Source: Phoronis australis
Lineage: Eukaryota; Phoronida; Phoronidae
NCBI GenBank assembly: GCA_002633005.1
Contig: NMRA01000051.1
Span: 1-64,000, forward strand
Reading direction: 5' to 3'
Length of the DNA stretch: 64,000 nucleotides
The notes under the pieces were generated by a model. It saw nothing but the letters and a program-made list of their open reading frames with translations. It did not search any database and was not told the DNA's origin. This document shows, one piece after another, positions 59,133 to 64,000 of this stretch (the stretch's first letter is position 1; each line of letters begins with the position of its first letter). The position numbers and the translations under genes are program-made.

Positions 59133-60650
59133 AATATCAAGAGGTCGATTAATTTAATAGCACCCTTACCTTAGCTTGATTTGTGTTTTCCATTACTTAT
59201 CACATGGTTATTACAATTGTTCATGTGACTCTCCTTAGGCAGTGGCTTGGTGATAGAGAATGCATTGATGTTAAAATGTTCAGCCATTTCTTCAACCTGT
59301 AATGATGTTCATGATACAACCTGTATGACCTATCACACATATGCAGCTTTGGGCAGCCTGGTACAGTGCAGCACTTTTTACTCCCATAGGCTAACAAGAG
59401 ATGATTATCATGAATACCAATCAAATTCCAACACTACACTCTCTACAAAAGGGAGACTGCACCTCATAAAATGTTTTTGTTTCTATGATTGAGAGTGAAC
59501 TCTGACATGAACTCCTACTTCTGCAGTAGTTAACCTTAATCCCCATTTCAATACATGGCATCAGGGTAGCAACGACTTAAAACATTGCCATATTTTTTGC
59601 TAAAGGTATTCTTTGACAAAGAATATTGAATTTGATGCCAAATATCAATATGAAACCAATGATAACCACCATTAGATAACACAAACATTTATCTAACGTG
59701 AGAAAACCTGATGGGCATGCTGCCATGTTCTATAAAATACACACATACGTGTGGTTTGATCCACTGCACTATGGAGGGATGACTAGCATTGAGCTTTTTC
59801 ATTTTTGTTTTATAGAGTTTATTGCTCACTATGAGGGATAAATAGATTACCGGTATTTCATACTCTCATCCATTATTTTCCTTCTCTATGCCCTTAGTGA
59901 TACTCCTCCAAATCCTACTCTGGGTCTAGATTCAGGAAATAACAACCTCGCCATGTAACAAAGTATATATATGTTTTAAAAATATCCAGAAATTTTAGTT
60001 ATAGTTTTCATTCAGCTTACAGCTCTTGGGCAACATGGCGACTCTGCTTCAAGAAACCAATCATGACTCACCAAGAAATCTTTTCGCCAAAATACTTAAC
60101 AATAACAAGAAAAGTTATGAAAATCATCTGTGAACTTACCACACATATACCATAGTGCAGGTGACTTAGCACTACAGCTACACAGTAGCCCCATAGTAAA
60201 TAATATTCGTATACACCTATATCCACGGCAACTGACACAGCTACTATGGGGACGAGAGGCACTAGCAACCAGCTGAACACCTCACACCTTGTATTACTCA
60301 TTTGGTTGACGATGAGGCGACACTGAAATACAAAATAAATTGTTACAAACAAAAGAAAAAAAACACTTCCAATTCGTCATTGCTACCTTTGATATACTTC
60401 AAATATAAAACTGAATGCAATTTATATTTTTAGAAATTAATATTTAGAGCAAAACTGACTTGCTTGACAAGCGTTTTTCATTTATCAAAAATCCATATCT
60501 ATAATCAAACTTTTATGGGTTGAGAATGAAATGAGCTTAACAGTTTATTTGATAAGTGAGTGGATTTTATAGAAGTTGACAATAACATTAAACAGAACTA
60601 TTTAGATTAACGTGGGAATTGGAAGTTTTCATTAACACAGTATTCAAATA
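59133..60650 (-). repeat. Second copy of the ~1.5-kb tandem duplication
   Basis: Counterpart of 57577-59079; begins immediately after the single N at 59132. Confidence 0.9.
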
Positions 60651-63600
60651 ATTATCCCCAATTGCTAATTCACTCCCTTACGATGCTGGAAAGTTATGTC
60701 ATTCCTACTAGCAGAAACCAACAGTGGTGTTTATGTTAACAGTACCTGCTTAGGAAACGACAAATGAAAATGTCTTTGGCGAGAATTTCTCACAATACAT
60801 CTTCAACAGATTGATAAGGACAAAGAAAATACACAACAGATGTTTGTGGTCGAAGCCCAACTCATATTGAAATCTGTGCCTCACCTTTTAAAAAACACCC
60901 ACCCACATCATTCTTAGTGAGTTTGTTTTTTTCAAAACCTACACAAACATTATCTAAGCTATTTTTTAATGAGTTGACTTAGCAACACATCAAAAATCAC
61001 CTTTCTCGTGACCTTAATTTGAATGGGATTTTACTCGTGGATATTAATACATTATTGTTTAACACGCTCCTTAAAAATGTGGTGATCAATCTAGGTGCAC
61101 CCGACATAAGACAGAAAACTAACAATCTCAAATAGCAGCTTGGAGAACAGTGAATAAAGCATAATATCTGAGACAAGCTTACTTGAATAGCCATATCTGA
61201 GATATGACATTACAAAATCAGCCAAATTTCTACATTTTCTAAGCTTACATAAAACTTTTAACACCACATTCTTTGTAAAGCAGTGAAATATCTAACTACA
61301 AGGACAGCACAGACAGGTAAACACACAACTACCATCTATACACAGCTGCGGACTAAAAATCCTCACAAAGTTTTCAACAATGAACCCATTTAACGCGTCT
61401 ATCCTGTCTTCAATGAACTGAAGTTTGGAAGTGTTGAAACTACCTGTCAGAAACTTACCGTGATGTTGGAAAAAACTGTTCCACTAGTGAAGTAAAAGAG
61501 CCTGGGGTATTTCTCCAGAACATCATAATGTGTATAGAAACCCCAGATGGAGAACGAACTGAACAAGACGAAGGTGGGGAACAGGGGCAGCATTAGTTCG
61601 TAAAAAGAGTGCATCTTGCCTGTACGATCTCGGTAGGATCTGAAAAATGAAGAACCATTTCACGGTGTTGAAAGTGTACCACAAGGCTAAAATAAACAGA
61701 ACTGGTTGCACTAATATTCTCAGACACTAGAATTTTGTTAAGCACGAAATTCAGTTTGTAAACAGAATTTAGCTTTTAAGAAAACATGAGTGCGTTAAAG
61801 AAAAGTTGCTGCCAAGATGCAAATTCCTTTAAGTCACTTTAGAGTGAGGGAAATAACCAACAACTTAGCTATAATTGAATGACTTACTTTATAATATTGA
61901 ATATAGTCATTGGCACTGACAGACCCAGGGATCCAACTAAAAGGAAAGATAGTGAAATAACATTAACAAATAACTTCCTAAAATAGCTTTGTGGTGGTGA
62001 CGTAGTAACACCATTTTTAAAAGCTATTAGTCTATTTACACTCACTTAAGCAAAGCTGAGTCTCTGAGAACATATCCATATACCCATACTTAGGGGTTAT
62101 CTAAACAATTTGTATTAATTATTGATAAACTGTGAGGTGCTAACAACTACATGGGAGCAATTATTTACTGATAGCAGAGAGGAACAAGATTAAAATTTAT
62201 CCTGAATTATGCTGCAGCTCCATTTAACCAAAAACTTGCAGCATGCCATAGTTATTGTTTCTCAAAATGAGAAAAAGAACAGCGCCACCTTTGGAAGGAA
62301 TTAACATCTACTTAAACATGTCTGCTACAGAACGATCGTCAATCAACTTACAGCCAGAATGTTGAATTTGATAGATTACGTTCTTAATTTTTGATACTTA
62401 AAAACAAAAACAAACAATAAAATGATGATCTCTGCTACCGAAATATGCAAATTCTATTCAAAATCTCCGATTATGTGAAAGACGTCAGATTTCATGAATT
62501 CTGTCCATTGTATGTCATCACGAAAATCAAAGGTTTTTACCAATCATGCAGGATGTATTCAGCCTTAATCTGTATAAACCACTGAACTCACAATTCCCTT
62601 GAGAAATAGGACTGAGGAGTTGCACACGAGTCACCAGCAAGTTGCAATGTGTTTACATATATTTCTCATTTTACACGGCAACTCGGAGTATCACTTGTTA
62701 ACCATAAAATTTTTTTATCCAGAAAAAGGCCAATGACTGGATCTCACAGGTGTCTCCTGCAAACACTGGGGCCAATCTACTGAGTAACAATACCTAGAAC
62801 GTCTTAATTTAGGGCAAAATGTTTTGTAAAGCAAAAAGCAAGCAACTTCAAGTAACACCTATACAAATGCAAAACCTTAGAAATGGAATCAGGTAGATTT
62901 CTTAAGACAACCACTTACTGACCATATGTAATGAAACATTATGCTAACAAGCTTAGCTAGTCGTGTACAAGCAGTCGACATCCGCTCCTCTTTCTAAGAG
63001 CCTCACTTGTTTCAAAAACTATAGCTGTGCTGTTCCAACAATCTTGACTTACTGTGCAATGCCAGTTCAAAACACTCAGCCGACGACCATCCCAAATACG
63101 GCACGTGGAACTTCCACATCTCAAACGTTCCAAAAAACGTGAGCGCGTAGACAAATGTCATCGACTAGAATACAAACAGAACAGTCTATGACATATAACT
63201 CATTATCTTCGAGGCTGGGAATTGAATAATTTAGTAAGTTCCACAGGAACAAGATGTTGAAGTCCTTCACTAGCAAAGGTATGCTCACTGGCACACAATA
63301 GTCGGCAATAGTCCTGAATTTCGAGAACCAGTTTGATACCCGTGATTTTGTGGAGAAAACTGGTTATCAAAATGCAGGACTATTATTTAACAGTCAATAG
63401 TTTCACTTACACACATCACATTTTACTTAGTTCCAAATGCAAGCCTAGGATATTTACATTGTATTTCAAATTTCTCGAATCACATTGTTGTATCCAGAAT
63501 TCAATGATTCTTATCGATATCATCACACTTAACCAATGTAACCTTTTGACCTTTTGACATTATAAGCACATGGAGGGGGGAGTGTGAATACAAATTGCTT

Positions 63601-63945
63601 TTAGTCTGCTCTTTCAAATCAACAACCCCCCATAGTTTTTCCTCTCTTGTGCTTATAGCATAATTATAAAGCTGGCCTGCAAATGGGACATCGTTAATAC
63701 AAGTACAAATACAATAAAACAAAAAAGCCAACACATTTGAAAAGAATAATAAGTTAAATACTAATATTAGTATTTCTAAACGCACAGAAATGATAATATC
63801 TGGTGAATTTTACAAAACTAGCATTCATAACGACACTTTACCTATCTGAATACTTCATTTTTTGAAATTAAAATAAGCTTTTCCTGTCATGTTTGTCCCT
63901 ATCACTTTAACCTACCACTTGGCTGATGTCGTAGCCCCAGAGTAT
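59171..63945 (-). CDS. SELENOI: Ethanolaminephosphotransferase 1 (EPT1/SELENOI type), 3' part
   Basis: CDP-alcohol phosphotransferase of the ER/Golgi membrane that joins CDP-ethanolamine to diacylglycerol to make phosphatidylethanolamine. Exons in order: about 63945-63916 (WGYDISQV), 63164-63053, 61936-61888, 61639-61459, 60322-60140, 59296-59171 (stop TAA). Phases agree. Matches to human SELENOI include WGYDISQV, VPMTIFN, SYRDRTGKMHSFYELMLPLF, YPRLFYF, CRLIVNQMSNTRCEVFSWLL and HLHYGICVV. The catalytic DG-AR-G-D-D motif lies in exons beyond the window. The human protein ends in a selenocysteine segment; here the last exon reads VEEMAEHFNINAFSITKPLP and continues to a TAA without in-frame UGA, so this form appears to lack selenocysteine. 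The 5' border of the WGYDISQV exon is uncertain because of a local duplication. Confidence 0.9.
60651..61458. other. SELENOI intron
   Basis: AT-rich intron between 61459 and 60322; nothing recognised. Confidence 0.4.
61937..63052. other. SELENOI intron
   Basis: AT-rich intron; AACAGCGCCACCTTTGGAAGG near 62279 resembles the CTCF-like motif of the arrays but stands alone. Otherwise nothing recognised. Confidence 0.35.
63307..63384 (-). repeat. Hairpin element, copy 2
   Basis: Arms AATAGTCCTG...GAGAACCAGTTT and AAACTGGTTATCAAAA...CAGGACTATT pair over about 24 of 28 positions around a 22-nt loop. The loop GATACCCGTGATTTTGTGGA aligns with the reverse complement of the loop at 19957-19978, so both hairpins share ancestry and lie in opposite orientation. 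Located in a SELENOI intron. Confidence 0.75.
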
Positions 63946-64000
63946 AAACAAAAAACAATTGTAATGTTTGTCACTATCACTTTAACCTACCACTTGGCTG
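63889..64000 (-). repeat. 37-bp direct repeat, 75 bp apart, over an exon-intron junction
   Basis: 63889-63925 and 63964-64000 differ at one base. Each contains the last 10 bases of the WGYDISQV exon and its donor, so the splice donor is present twice. The window ends in the second copy, so its extent is unknown. Confidence 0.85.

Noticed and set aside
58493-60352. Independent multi-pass membrane protein genes
   Set aside because: The hydrophobic frames are the penultimate SELENOI exon (two copies) extended into intron sequence.

Overview
This window is nuclear DNA from an animal, most likely a marine invertebrate. It is AT-rich, its genes are split into many short exons with canonical GT/AG junctions, and introns and spacers are packed with decayed repeats. 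Two single Ns (2322 and 59132) and two frame-breaking single bases in an otherwise intact housekeeping gene suggest a draft assembly. The phylum cannot be fixed from the sequence alone.

Layout, left to right: (1) 1-1354, minus strand, the 5' part of a coiled-coil protein of a multi-copy type; (2) 5218-16938, plus strand, a SLC30A7-type (ZnT7) zinc transporter with an expanded histidine-rich loop, first exon not found; (3) 21678-32819, minus strand, a complete ten-exon SLC35D-type nucleotide-sugar transporter (330 aa), convergent with (2); (4) a minus-strand promoter-like block with a TATA box and four heat-shock-element motifs (34375-34565); (5) 35380-39363, an intact LINE open reading frame, 5'-truncated and flanked by a perfect 212-bp direct repeat; (6) 41072-45120, minus strand, mitochondrial malate dehydrogenase (MDH2) without its transit-peptide exon; (7) 45886-48610, LINE relics and a lone first exon of a possible YqaJ-type transposon gene; (8) 49417-54684, plus strand, a three-exon Reeler-domain membrane protein; (9) 57615-64000, minus strand, the 3' half of an ethanolaminephosphotransferase (SELENOI/EPT1) gene whose last two exons occur twice.

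The genes do not form a pathway. They encode secretory-pathway zinc import, ER/Golgi nucleotide-sugar import, a TCA-cycle enzyme, a surface or secreted Reeler protein and a phospholipid-synthesis enzyme. The most unusual features are the repeats. Two arrays of one roughly 150-bp tandem repeat family lie in opposite orientation in introns of neighbouring genes, and most monomers carry a sequence resembling the CTCF core motif. A nested repeat at 15735-16712 can be dissected because an uninterrupted copy lies at 25899-26175. Other repeats include a pair of homologous 75-78 bp hairpins, a 2-kb terminal-inverted-repeat element, and the very long direct repeat around the LINE.
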